Shown: positions 47,074-57,600 of the stretch, one piece after another
How the letters are laid out: each line of letters starts with the position of its first letter
Numbering within the stretch: position 1 is the first letter of the stretch
Assembly: GCA_033032175.1 (NCBI GenBank)
Contig: CM065310.1
Coordinates: 744,001-808,000 of the forward strand
Origin: Saturnia japonica
Lineage: Eukaryota; Arthropoda; Insecta; Lepidoptera; Saturniidae
Reading direction: 5' to 3'
DNA: 64,000 nucleotides
Program-made: the position numbers and the translations under genes
The notes under the pieces: generated by a model
Databases searched by the model: none
What the model saw: only the letters and a program-made list of their open reading frames with translations
Told to the model about the DNA's origin: nothing

Positions 47074-48514
47074 TTTATTCAATACATTAACCTAATTTAA
47101 AAAATCCAGGTGGTAATTCTTATAATTTGTTATTAACATTTTCAAGTTTTTATAAACGAAATTTAGAAAAGATTATAGACAAAAAAACTAAGCTTTAAGA
47201 GCAGAACTTTTAGGAACCTAGAAATGGTTGTTCTAAAAAATTTACGATGAAGCTTTTAATCTAAGCTTTTGAAATAAGCTGAAAAGTGTGTTACCCGCAA
47301 GGGAGAGTTAATTAGAAAAATGGCTTTTATAATAGGGAAACTTAGATTTTAAAAATAAAAAAACAAGGGCAAGGTTTGAGAAAATTTTGAAATTTGGGTT
47401 AGCTGGCTTGGGCTAACAGCAATGACCAGGTCAAAAAATTGGATGAAATTTATAAATTTAACGACTAGCGGAAAAAATTAATTTCATGTTCAAAAACGTA
47501 ATTTAGTTTTAATCTATGATTTACCCTGAAAAAAGTTTTATTTTACTAAATTAGGTTTTTACAGGTCCTAATTTTAAAATTAAGGGGCAATTAAATTTAG
47601 GCATTAAAGAGGCACATTTAATTAATTAGGCGAATGGTCTAACCCCGCTAATCTAAGGACTTTTAGGGAAGTGAAGCAAAAAGTAAGTAAAAAGAAAAAA
47701 ATTTAATTGCTTAAATTAAAAATAAATTAAAATATTTTTCAATTAATTAATACTAATTTTTTTTATCTCCTTCACGAGACCGAGGATAAATATCCTCTTG
47801 ATATTTAGAATTTTTGAAAACAGTGAAGAAGACCAAATTTTAAAATTTAAGGAGTCCTCATTTTGATTTCAGTTAAGTTATGGAAGGAAGTTGGTTTAAG
47901 GAAATATAGGTATAAGAATGATAGAGCATAACAAAATTAAGGCGGCGCAAAAAGCAAGTAAATCGTAAAATCGGATCGAAGAAAAAAATTTAAATAACCC
48001 TTAGGTGCCTTAATTATTATTAATATTTATTATAATTTGGAGAATAAACTCTTTAAAGCCAAAGTTGTAAGGATAATTGTAGATGCGGTTGTGTGGGCCC
48101 GTGGGCTAAATTTTTAGATCAATAATTATAGTTTAAATACTTTTTTTTAAAAACTATAATTAAGCAACTTTTTTAAAATTTTCTTAAGGCAAATTTTGAT
48201 TTTAATGTTCTTAAGAATTTTAAATTAAAAAAACTTTTAAGGAAATTAAATCAATTTAATTAATTTGAAGGGTTCTTTTAAGGATCTGATCGCCGCCATT
48301 TATAATGTAAGTTTAACTAATATCTGCTAACTGATTTAATTTGAAAATTTGGTATTTTAAAATTGTATTGATACAAGTTCATGGTTTTAATGACTCATTC
48401 AAAAAATTAAAAAGTAATTTTGGAAATTTCATAAAAATGAAGTTCTCTTCCTTAAATTAAAATAAATAAGAATAGAATTTGACTTTAAAAAAATGAAAAA
48501 TGTTAAACTTATCG
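47074..48514. other. AT-rich block of unknown origin between LTR copies
   Basis: About 1.4 kb made almost wholly of TTAA, TTTTA and AAAATT words, with short G-rich islands such as GTTACCCGCAAGGGAGAG and GGGTTAGCTGGCTTGGGC. No open frame, RNA gene or repeat of this window matches it. It replaces about 36 bp of LTR sequence (43031-43066 equivalent) between the LTR scrap on its left and copy C on its right. Confidence 0.6.
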
Positions 48515-49387
48515 TTCCTTGGAACGTGACCCATATGGCAATGGACGAATTATCACGTAGCAAATAGTCGCTACAAACTCGTAGTAAATTAAATAGTATT
48601 AAAACAGTCATTGAAACAGACATACGCATTTTCATTAACTTCAGTACCTATATAATTTTAAGTAGCCTGAAAAGCCCTAACAGAAATATTTGATTAATTA
48701 TTTTGTTTTATTTTCTTTGGAAAAATTCCTATTGTATAATATTAGTTAACCAACATAAACATGCAGGCTTCGATTTCTTGACCAAAATGGTAATACTCTT
48801 CGAGATGTTTGTCATTATGTTCAATTTTTCTTTCACCAAATTTCGAGATACTTTATAGTTTTGGTAAAGGCACATTCTCCAAAATTGTAGCGAAAGCATG
48901 TTACAACCTATACAAAATGTAACTTACGATATTGACTTTTTTTATAGATAGATTTAGAAGTCTTCTACTTTTGGTATTTGTTAGCGCGGCGGCTAAGCTA
49001 TATAGCCGAGCGCGTCAACAACGGCGGGATGGTCGCTGATAAAAGAAACTGACTGACCTGTAGCTCCTTGACCGGTGCAGACCGGGAATACGCTACGCCA
49101 CCTCGTTGATGGTCTTCAGGTTGTACAGCGCGTTCCTTGATATGTTTTAGTGGACTGTATATCGGGTAAATATAACTCACGACGACGTTCATGCGCCGTC
49201 CGGGCGCACGTGCACTTGATATAGCGGGGTCGTAACGTAATGCGCGATGTCAATACGCGCGCGCGGGTGAGCGTAGACTGTTGGTAATTACAAACAGCTT
49301 CCCAATCAGCGACGGAAAGGGGACGACAGGTAGCCGTTGAAGCGGATTGATAAATATAAAAGAAGTGCCAATTAAGTGGCGCGAACA
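48515..49387 (-). mobile_element. BEL/Pao LTR segment, copy C (partial)
   Basis: Matches 43067-43939 with identical length (873 bp) and is nearly identical to copy B. The missing part lies where the AT-rich block begins. Confidence 0.8.
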
Positions 49388-49605
49388 GTATTGAAAAAAA
49401 CTGAAACACATGTACTCAAAATGCCTGAAAAAAAAAAATTGCCATACCCCCCAATTCACATAATAATGTAGTGTGACACTGCATGGGTGTGTAGTAATTT
49501 GCTTGATTATTTTCGAAATGACGAGTACTTTTAATATTAATTTTTCTACAGTAAAATCTTAGATAGCTTACCATTAAAATAAGACTAAATAAATGAAAAT
49601 ATAAC
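49388..49605. repeat. Flank shared by LTR copies C and B
   Basis: Same sequence as 46624-46846 until about 49600, where the two diverge. Confidence 0.75.
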
Positions 49606-50039
49606 TACCCATGAATATTTTACAAGTTTCTAAGAGTTTTGACAGCGCTATTATGTTCAACGGACGCAACTAGTATCAATAAATAGCTCGTGCAGACAAG
49701 ATGTCTTAAGTCAAGATGTAATATTTAGGGCTTTACTTGCCTATTTCTTTTTCGTTATACCTATTTACTTATATTAAATAATAATGTTTTGTTGATAATA
49801 CAATAGTCGTAAATAAAATGAATAACACAGACACGGGTGGTCCCGCAAGCGCTAGATAAAAAAGAATGATAATCAAATAAGAAACATTTGTTATTCTTTA
49901 TTATGTTCATTGCTAAGTCATCCAGAAAGAGATTTTATGAGTTTCGATACGATCTGAGGTTAACAACCATGTTACTTACATCGTATAAGCTCTGAGGGGA
50001 AATCAACTCCAAGAAGTGTTTAGTGATGAAAGTGGTAAA

Positions 50040-50997
50040 AAAGGAAAAAAGTAAGTGTTTATGACCTTGCACGTAATCCAAAACAATATCAGGCACTTTT
50101 GAATGAAGTGGATGAGTTCCTGTTCATGGACTAATGGAATGAGGGCAAAACCAAGTAAATGCCATTGTCTGTGTCTGAGTACATGGGTCACTAAATATAC
50201 CTCATACGATCCAGAACTCTCAATATGTGGGCAATGTGTTATCACAGTTGTTGAAGCGGTTCCATTCAAATTTCTTGGAAGAAGGATAGATTACAAGGGA
50301 CGTACACCATCCTTGCCGCAGTTATCGATCTTTTCCTTGGTGACCTAAATAAGGTAGACCTTCAGCCAATTCGCAATACTAAAAAAGTTTGGATATATGA
50401 CAACTATCTTACATCCCGTCTGACTTGACCTTTCCTGGTATATGACTTTGGTAAAACTCTCCTAGCAAAGATAGATACAAAGGTCATAAAGATATTGAGA
50501 TTATGGCTTAGACTGGCACACTCGGCTGACCCCTTAACTTTATTTAGGGATCATAATTTAGGGTGAAATTAAAGAGGCCATCAGAACTCTATAAACACCT
50601 TAGAGTCACCAAAATGTATGTCTTGGGGAAATCCCAAGATGAAATAATTACATCTCTCCCAAAAGGCAAATGTGCCACAGAACTGGAGTCTAGACTTCAA
50701 TTCCATAAACAATTTATGGCAGGTGCACATGTTGATAGACTGGGGTTGGGTTTGAGAAAGGAAAAGGATGACCGAGACACAATAAAATCCTTTCTACAAC
50801 AAGATGAAAATGGCACCTATAGAGTGCACGCATTGAATTTAGAAATCCAAAACGAGTGGTTAGCCATAGGTGAGTTCTGCATCCCAGTAGTACTAAAGTG
50901 GCGCGCTTTGTTATATGACTGGTCTCCTGCCCTACTAAAATTTTACTTTAATGGCTTCCAAATGACCCTCCCAGACCAGAATAACTTAGTAAGATAG
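50040..50997 (+). pseudogene. Reverse transcriptase C-terminal region, R2/NeSL-like non-LTR element, broken
   Basis: Plus-strand pieces read in order: ARNPKQYQALLNEVDEF, then NGMRAKPSKCHCLCLS and VPFKFLGRRI, then NKVDLQPIRNTKKVWIYDNY, and finally a long open piece (50563-50997) starting LKLKRPSELYKHLRVTKMYVL and containing AGAHVDRLGLGLRK. The order (post-palm helix, K-P-x-K-C, F-L-G, then a charged thumb-like region with L-x-x-E/K-x-x-K-V-x-K) is that of the C-terminal half of site-specific-type non-LTR reverse transcriptases. At least two frameshifts and one stop make it dead. The clade is uncertain; the reverse transcriptase nature is fairly sure. Confidence 0.6.
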
Positions 50998-50999
50998 GG

Positions 51000-52884
51000 G
51001 AAAGCCTCTGAAAAATCGTGCTATACTTATGGGCAGACTGACGGGGGCAAAAAAGTGATCCTACATGGGTTCCGTTTTTTTCTGTATGTGGTACGAAACC
51101 CTAATAAAACGAAAAGTTCTCAAGAATTATCGACGTAAATCAGTCTCGTTATTTAATTCGTAATATGGCTAACTGTTTATTAAAAAAACTAGTGTTGTCA
51201 CAGGGTGCCCTCAGATGTGAAACAACTTAGTGAATATTCAAATTTCAAATAAATAAAAATCAAAAATCCCTATTTTTGTCTGAAATTTAATTCTGTGAAT
51301 GTTTTTAAATATATTTTAAAAAACAGTCTAAAATATTTTGGCCTTATTACAAGTTTATATTTAACTTGCAACGTTACTATGTATGTATGTAATATAACAT
51401 TTAAAACTCTTTTTGTTTAATACGATTATATTTTTTAGTTAAAAAACTTTCTAAAAGGTTCCTTTATTGCTGTCTCAAGGCTAGGATTTCTGCTTTGTTC
51501 TTTAGCAATTAAAAGTCCCTTATAAGTTCATTTCATTCAACTTGTGTTGTCCTATCTGCCTGTGGATCATCAGTGTTAGGTTCGTATTCTGATATTGAGG
51601 AAATTGATAAAGAAGTAAGTGTGATTTTACTGACGACTTCCAATGCTTCGAAATGCGATGAAGATTGATGTGTGGCAGAGAAATAGTAGGCGTTGGTATA
51701 TATATTTGGATATAATAAGGCATTCCTCTTTTTTAAAAATCACTCTTACCTTTTATTAATTAAATGAGTTGTCAGACAGAAATAAAAATTAGTTACGTGA
51801 TTTGTCGAATCGAGCCAGTGCATTCGCATTGCGAAACGAAATGATGGTGTTTTGTCACTCAACCAATTTCTCTAACCACGCGGATTGCAGCAGAAATGTG
51901 GAACCCAGCTTTTATCCTGGTATTTGTATATCTTCATTAACGTAGTAAGATAGGATTTTTCTTATTGTAGGCGATATAGAACATCTTCTTAACGAATATA
52001 ATATCACCTCACAACAAATTTAACAAAAAACAGTCAGAATTACAATTAAATATTTGAGACGCTTCTTTATAAAATAGGTATAATGGATGTTTATACTTTT
52101 ATCAATTTAATCAATTAGTAATTCATAACAGAGCATTAAAACGCATTTTTACATTTGATGCCAATTAACTAAATAAACAACAACATTATGAAGTTCAACG
52201 ATGGTAAAATCATTAAATTTAAAAGATAGCTGATATCGTGAAAACTGAAAGTAATAAATAACTTTTACTATCAAAAATATCAACTCGTGTTCTGCAACTG
52301 GCAAGTGCCAGTACGTCCGCAATTTAGGTTAGCAACACTCGCTGTTTGTGTCGTTCACGCGCCGTATTGTTACGATTACGTTTATCTTCGTACATGTATA
52401 TTATTAGTATTTATGAAAATTTTAAATTTCTTGTTCATCTCAACTCACTATACAGTTAAGGTATTTCATACAAAAAGTATAAATTTAGTGAAAAAAAAAG
52501 ATGTTTGTAAAAAGGAGAATCGAAAATTAACATTTATTGTGGTTTACTAATCTACATGTGGAGTTTCAATAATTATTTCTACTTGATTTCACCATACTTA
52601 AAATGGGGCCTTCGAAATACTGACAATTCTCAAAGTGCTGCTAAATTGGCATTTATGACTTAGGTATCATCGTTTTAATTGAATTAATATTTATTTTAAA
52701 TCCACTAATTAATTACGATTTTTGATTGACAAAGGCGTTGCTTTGCAGAAATCCATTGTAAAATAATTAATCCGCAATTTCATAGCTACTTCCGCCTACA
52801 ACAGATCAACAGCAGCAAAGAAAATTCAAATTAATTATTACGGTTTCCCATTTAAAAACATTAAAATTTTTCGTAGCCCTAATA
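51000..52884. other. Gene-free AT-rich stretch
   Basis: No recognisable coding sequence. A frame of 87 codons at 52287-52550 has no family motif and is judged chance. AT-rich throughout. Confidence 0.5.
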
Positions 52885-52916
52885 CCAGGTGTCCAGAAAG
52901 GGTATCGGGTATTTGT
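52885..52916 (+). repeat. Left terminal inverted repeat of the DD41D element
   Basis: CCAGGTGTCCAGAAAGGGTA followed by TCGGGTATTTGT; pairs with the right end with two mismatches. Confidence 0.9.
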
Positions 52917-52991
52917 AAGTTCAATGAAACAAAAATTATTTGTATGCAATAAAAAAGTTTATTGTTTATTATTAGCATATGAATTGGAGAA

Positions 52992-54071
52992 TTATTTAGA
53001 AAACATGATGTTATCCAAATGATGACCGTTACGTTGCTGGCACTCTTCTAAACGGAAACGAAGATTGGCGATAACACGTTGACACATAGCTATCGATATT
53101 GCTGCCATTTCAGACCGGATGTTTTGCTTTAACTGGGTTAGATTCGTCGGATTGTTTTGATAAACCTTACTTTTAAGGTATCCCCATGCAAAATAGTCAA
53201 GCGGGCTAAGGTCGGGGCTTCTGGGAGGCCAGTTGATGTTACCCCTTTGCGAAATGACTTTATTAGGGAATAATTCGTTAACAACTTCCATTGAGTCATT
53301 TGAGGTATGGCAAGTGGCCCCATCTTGCTGGAACCACGTTGTTGAGTTGAAACCTGCAAACTCCTGCAACTCTGGGACCAAAAAATTTCGCAACATATCG
53401 CAATAACGGTCACTATTCACATTAATTGCTCGGCCTCGTTGATCTTCATGAAAATAAGGACCAATTATGCCTTTAGCAGACATAGCGGCCCAAACAACGA
53501 CCTTTGGGCTATGCAGGGGTCGTTCATGCTTTCGTCTCAGATTCTCCACTGCCCAGTACCGACAATTCTGCTTATTAACATGACCATTCAGGTGAAAATT
53601 TGCTTCGTCACTGAACAGTATGTTGTTAAAGTTGTTAAATCGCTGCAGCTTTTCGTTCGCAAAATTCAGTCGATTAGCATAGTCCGTATCCTTCAATTCT
53701 TGAACCAATTGAATTTTATAGGCTTTTAGATGTAAGTCTTTCTTTAAAATCGAATGTAAAGACGATTTTTTGATGTTCAACGCTTGGCTTCGCTTTCGGA
53801 TGGATAAAGACGGATTTTGACGAACCGACGCCTCAACTTCTTCAATTGTTTCTTCATCGCGAACTGAACGAGGACGACCAGAGTTTTGAATTTTAACTGT
53901 CGCACCTGTATTCTCGAACATCCTGATCCATTTCCTAATGCTATCGTCACTTGGCGCGTGGCGTGTACGATATTCCGCACGATAGAGACGTTGAGCAGTC
54001 ACTATTGAATCACCATTACGATAATACGCTCGTACGCAAAATTCGCGATGCGTCCCCGAGTACTGTTCCAT
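52992..54071 (-). CDS. DD41D transposase (Tc1/mariner superfamily), complete
   Basis: 359 residues from ATG at 54071 to a stop at 52992. Residues 10-60 form the first helix-turn-helix (CVRAYYRNGDSIVTAQRLY, then SDDSIRKWIRMFENTG, a DUF4817-like pattern); GRPRS at 65-69 is the linker seen in this superfamily; 75-120 is a second helix-turn-helix (SLSIRKRSQALNI). The catalytic triad is Asp155 (LFSDEANFH), Asp250 (WFQQDGATCHTS) and Asp292 (SPDLSPLDYFAWG), with 41 residues between the last two, hence DD41D. The enzyme binds the terminal repeats, excises the element and inserts it at TA. Length, triad and both DNA-binding helices are intact, so activity is plausible. Start chosen because it is the only ATG giving the complete first helix. 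Copy at 63339 shares it. Confidence 0.92.
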   Translation of the reverse strand: MEQYSGTHREFCVRAYYRNGDSIVTAQRLYRAEYRTRHAPSDDSIRKWIRMFENTGATVKIQNSGRPRSVRDEETIEEVEASVRQNPSLSIRKRSQALNIKKSSLHSILKKDLHLKAYKIQLVQELKDTDYANRLNFANEKLQRFNNFNNILFSDEANFHLNGHVNKQNCRYWAVENLRRKHERPLHSPKVVVWAAMSAKGIIGPYFHEDQRGRAINVNSDRYCDMLRNFLVPELQEFAGFNSTTWFQQDGATCHTSNDSMEVVNELFPNKVISQRGNINWPPRSPDLSPLDYFAWGYLKSKVYQNNPTNLTQLKQNIRSEMAAISIAMCQRVIANLRFRLEECQQRNGHHLDNIMFSK

Positions 54072-54155
54072 CGTGACTAAAACTCCACAAAATGGCGGAC
54101 GCCACGAACCCCTCCCCGCACCCTTTAGACGCCCCGTTTCGAATATGGCGCGAAA

Positions 54156-54187
54156 ACAAATAACCGATACCCTTTCTGGACACCTTG
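54156..54187 (-). repeat. Right terminal inverted repeat of the DD41D element
   Basis: Minus-strand CAAGGTGTCCAGAAAGGGTA followed by TCGGTTATTTGT; next to TA at 54188-54189. Confidence 0.9.
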
Positions 54188-54222
54188 TATTTATTATGCC
54201 ATTTACCTAATTGTTTCCAAGA

Positions 54223-54253
54223 TCACGGTTGGTTGGGTTGGTTGGTTGGTTGG
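54223..54253 (+). repeat. (TTGG)n-type simple repeat
   Basis: Seven or so GGTT units, one interrupted, just right of the DD41D element. Confidence 0.85.
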
Positions 54254-54569
54254 GAATAACAACCGATTTACCACTGTAGAGCTTTAAAAATGAATGCTTA
54301 GTGCCAGTGGAATTTGAATAATTTTCATTTAATTACTAATACTATCGACTGATGGCGAAGGGAAACATTATGAGAAAACACTCGTGAATCTAACCATGGA
54401 TTACTCGATGTTGAATAACCTAGTATTTAAGCATTTGTGGGACATTTACAGGAATATTTCAACTAATATAGATGTAGACAGAATAAATAAATAAAGAGAT
54501 TCTTTATATATGATAAATATTATTTCGTATTTGTAAGTTAATTATTTTCCTACATAGTTCTATTAGACA

Positions 54570-54656
54570 ATGGAGTCAAGATATAATAAAGAAGTGAAGG
54601 AGTATGACTCTATCAGTCGTGAAAGTCAGAACTTGTGGAAACCATTTTACCGACAG
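54570..54656 (+). CDS. Gene 3 exon 1
   Basis: 87 nt, ends CGACAG before donor GTATGT. Same length and phase as gene 2 exon 1. Confidence 0.88.
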
Positions 54657-57600
54657 GTATGTTTTTTAATATTATTATAAACACTGAACACAAGTCCTTT
54701 AAATCGTATTTCGTATTACTTTTCTAATTTTTAAACATCGCTCTCGGTCGGTGGTTTTCTTGTTAGAGAAGTCTGGGAAGTTTTTGTGGCAAATCACAAT
54801 GCATATTTTTTGTTGTTACCCATAATCCACTTCACTTGTGTACAATAACCAAACTGTATAGGTATCGGATGATGCCACCAAATATTCACATTATGTAGAG
54901 TGAAATAATGTACCTATTTTTATGATATAAATTAAAAACCACTACATGACAGAATAAGATTCCGCCAAAACTCCCGGGCAGTTTAGGTTTACAATTCTCA
55001 AGTGACTGGGATCTAAATTTTTCATATTTGAAGCAATTAACTGAAATTTATTTATATCTAAATACATAGTTAGAGGCAATCAAAATTAAATGTAATTAAA
55101 GTAATTAAATGTAAAACCAACGCCAGAATACAACAATAGAAGTAGAATGCCCTATACCACGTTTTTTTCTTTTTTTTTTTGTCTATCTTATACTGTTAGT
55201 CTTAGGAGCCCCAAAAACTAGAGCCGCTGACCGCTTTTACAGCTTCACGGTGGCTTGGGAGCGAGCGCTTAAGGCACTCAGCCACAAAAGCTTGGGCAAC
55301 ATACGTGCAAAGGTACCAAAATAAAGGTGTAAAAAAGGTTTGGACTGTTGCCTCGATTGCAATGAAGTCGCAATCTGACTAATTCACTATCCGTAGAAAA
55401 CTTGAGCTAAACTAACACACATATATATATACTATATGTATTTAGTAATCTGTCAACATGGTCGAGACTAACTATCGTAAAAAAATAAAAAAGGGGGTCC
55501 CTTACAGAACTCATATATCTGTGTGGTATGCACGTATGTATGAGCATATTGTATGTAATGATGTCTGTGGGTAGATAGTGATTGTGATTGCTAGTGCAGT
55601 GTCACATGTATCGCGCGAGTGGGTGCATGACTCAAGGGCTCCATTCCGAGGGAACGAGCTAGGTCCCTGCACCACTCAGCTCGCTGAACTTTATAGGAGC
55701 ATCGCCGCCGCTCTGCCGCGCCTCCGCTCTGGCGCCGTTACTGTATCACGAGCGATAGTGTGACATCACGTGCCATAAAGTCAATTGAGAGTCTCTTAAT
55801 GTGTGATGTTACATAATAAAACAGCCTATAACCTTCAACCCGAACATACCTTTCTATCAGGGAAAGAATTTGTTAAATCGTATCAGTAGTTTCAGAAATT
55901 ACCTCCTACAGACATATTCGCGAACTTTATCTATCTCTTTATAAACGTAGTGTAGATTAATTAGTAAAAGAATTAGTTATTTATTTATTTAGGCTTATCA
56001 AACATGTCAAAGTGTAATTACATAATAATTTTTCCAGTTACTGATCTGCACAGGTGTTTGGACTTCGTATTTTATATACGGGCTCATTATTGGTGCTCCT
56101 ACCGTGTTCATACCACAAATAAGAAGCGAGGCAAATTCTACTGAAGTTATCACCGATGAAATGGCATCGTGGTTATGTGAGTAAATAATGTTTTTGAAGT
56201 GACAACTTCTTAAGGGAGGATAAACCGCTCTGTAATTGTCAATCCTAACAACATGCTCATAGCCTAGCAGTCGTAATCTGGACTGCTATGGCCGGAGTCC
56301 TAGGTTCGAATCATCGCCGGTTTCCCTTTCTCTCTTTCGTTTGTTTTTTTTTTTTCTTTTTGATTAGATTTATTTATCACTTCTGTCGAGCGTCCCGAGA
56401 CGCACACTTTTTCTTTTAAATATCAAAAACAGAACTGGTAGCAGAATCCATTATTAGCAAATATAATAATTTTTGTTCATAAAAACAATCATAAAAATAA
56501 GGATTCTTAAATAACATAACCCTGAATGGCGTACTCCGTCTCAAATAGTTCGCTACTTGACTTATAACAGATTTGGCGCAATAAATAAATATTTTCCGTA
56601 GTATTTGACTTAAGAAGCCAATATTTATCGATTTTAGATATTTAAAGTGTAAGATGACTACATATATATATCAAGATTTTAACAATAATGAGCATTTGCT
56701 AAATGTTTGTTTTTGACCCGTATGACGTCACAACAGAGATAATAATAATATATAGACTAATATGGCTGAAAGCGTTTTCACCTGTTTACAAAATTTAAGC
56801 TTTTAAAATAATGTTTTGGGGGTTTCTAGGTCCTAACAAAATATAGTACCTAGATATTTATTTTATTCCTAATCAGACAATATTCTAAGCCCTACTTTAA
56901 AAAACAATCAACTAGCCGATTGCTTTTCAAACAAGTGGTAAGCGAGAATGCAGTCCCCCTGACGCTTGTAACACCAGATCCATCACATGAGCAATGTCGA
57001 TCTTTTAAAAACATATTCACTCCCATGTTGAAGATGCCCATACTGTAGTCTCATGGAAAACCGTAGCAGGGAGTTCATTCCACATCCGAAGCGTTCACGG
57101 AAAGAAATTCCTCTGAAACCGGACAGTGCTCGACCATTTAGGTTTCAAAGTGTGAGGATGAATTCCCTGCTGATGGTGAGCGCTGCTATGGTGGAAACTA
57201 GCCGTTGGCATCATGTGTTTTAATTTAGATGAATTGAAAATTGACAAAGATTAACAAATAAATAAAGACAGTGTAACTTTTATTTCCAGCCAGCGCCTTC
57301 AATTTTAGTGACATCCCGTGGGTGATTGTATTATCAATATGTACAAGGTATTTCGGGAGAAAAATACCTTTCATCATTGCTGCAGTAGACACTCTCATCG
57401 CCTCCTCGGTGTTCTTCTTCAGCACCAGCGTAATGCAGATACTGATTAGTGAAGTCATGCAAGGATTATTTAGCGCTTCACTAATATTATTATCAATAAT
57501 GGTCCTGACAGAGTATACTTCGCCTAGATATAGAGGATTATTCTTGACTTTAAAATCGGCTACCATGTATTGGGGAGTATGGGCGTCAAATGCCATTGGT

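Larger units (their letters stand above)
52885..54187 (-). mobile_element. Intact DD41D Tc1/mariner-superfamily transposon
   Basis: 1303-bp element with 32-bp terminal inverted repeats (52885-52916 and 54156-54187; two mismatches, core AGGTGTCCAGAAAGGGTATC) and TA on both sides (52883-52884, 54188-54189). It holds one uninterrupted transposase gene on the minus strand. A second copy starts at 63223. Confidence 0.9.

Noticed and set aside
47074..48514. Nuclear copy of mitochondrial rRNA in the AT-rich block
   Set aside because: Composition is suggestive, but none of the conserved insect 12S or 16S words I know could be found, so no such call is made.
42089..49605. Repeated units as a CRISPR-like or satellite array
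   Set aside because: Unit length is kilobases, boundaries coincide with an LTR, and spacing is irregular.
53138..53980. Short frames on both strands within the DD41D element
   Set aside because: Shadows of the transposase gene in other frames.
55578..55763. 61-codon frame in gene 3 intron 1
   Set aside because: GC-rich repeat sequence without motif; plus strand but no splice partners.
57322..57330. Internal start giving a 418-residue gene 3 protein
   Set aside because: Would remove TM1 and part of TM2. Exons 1 and 2 upstream splice in phase.
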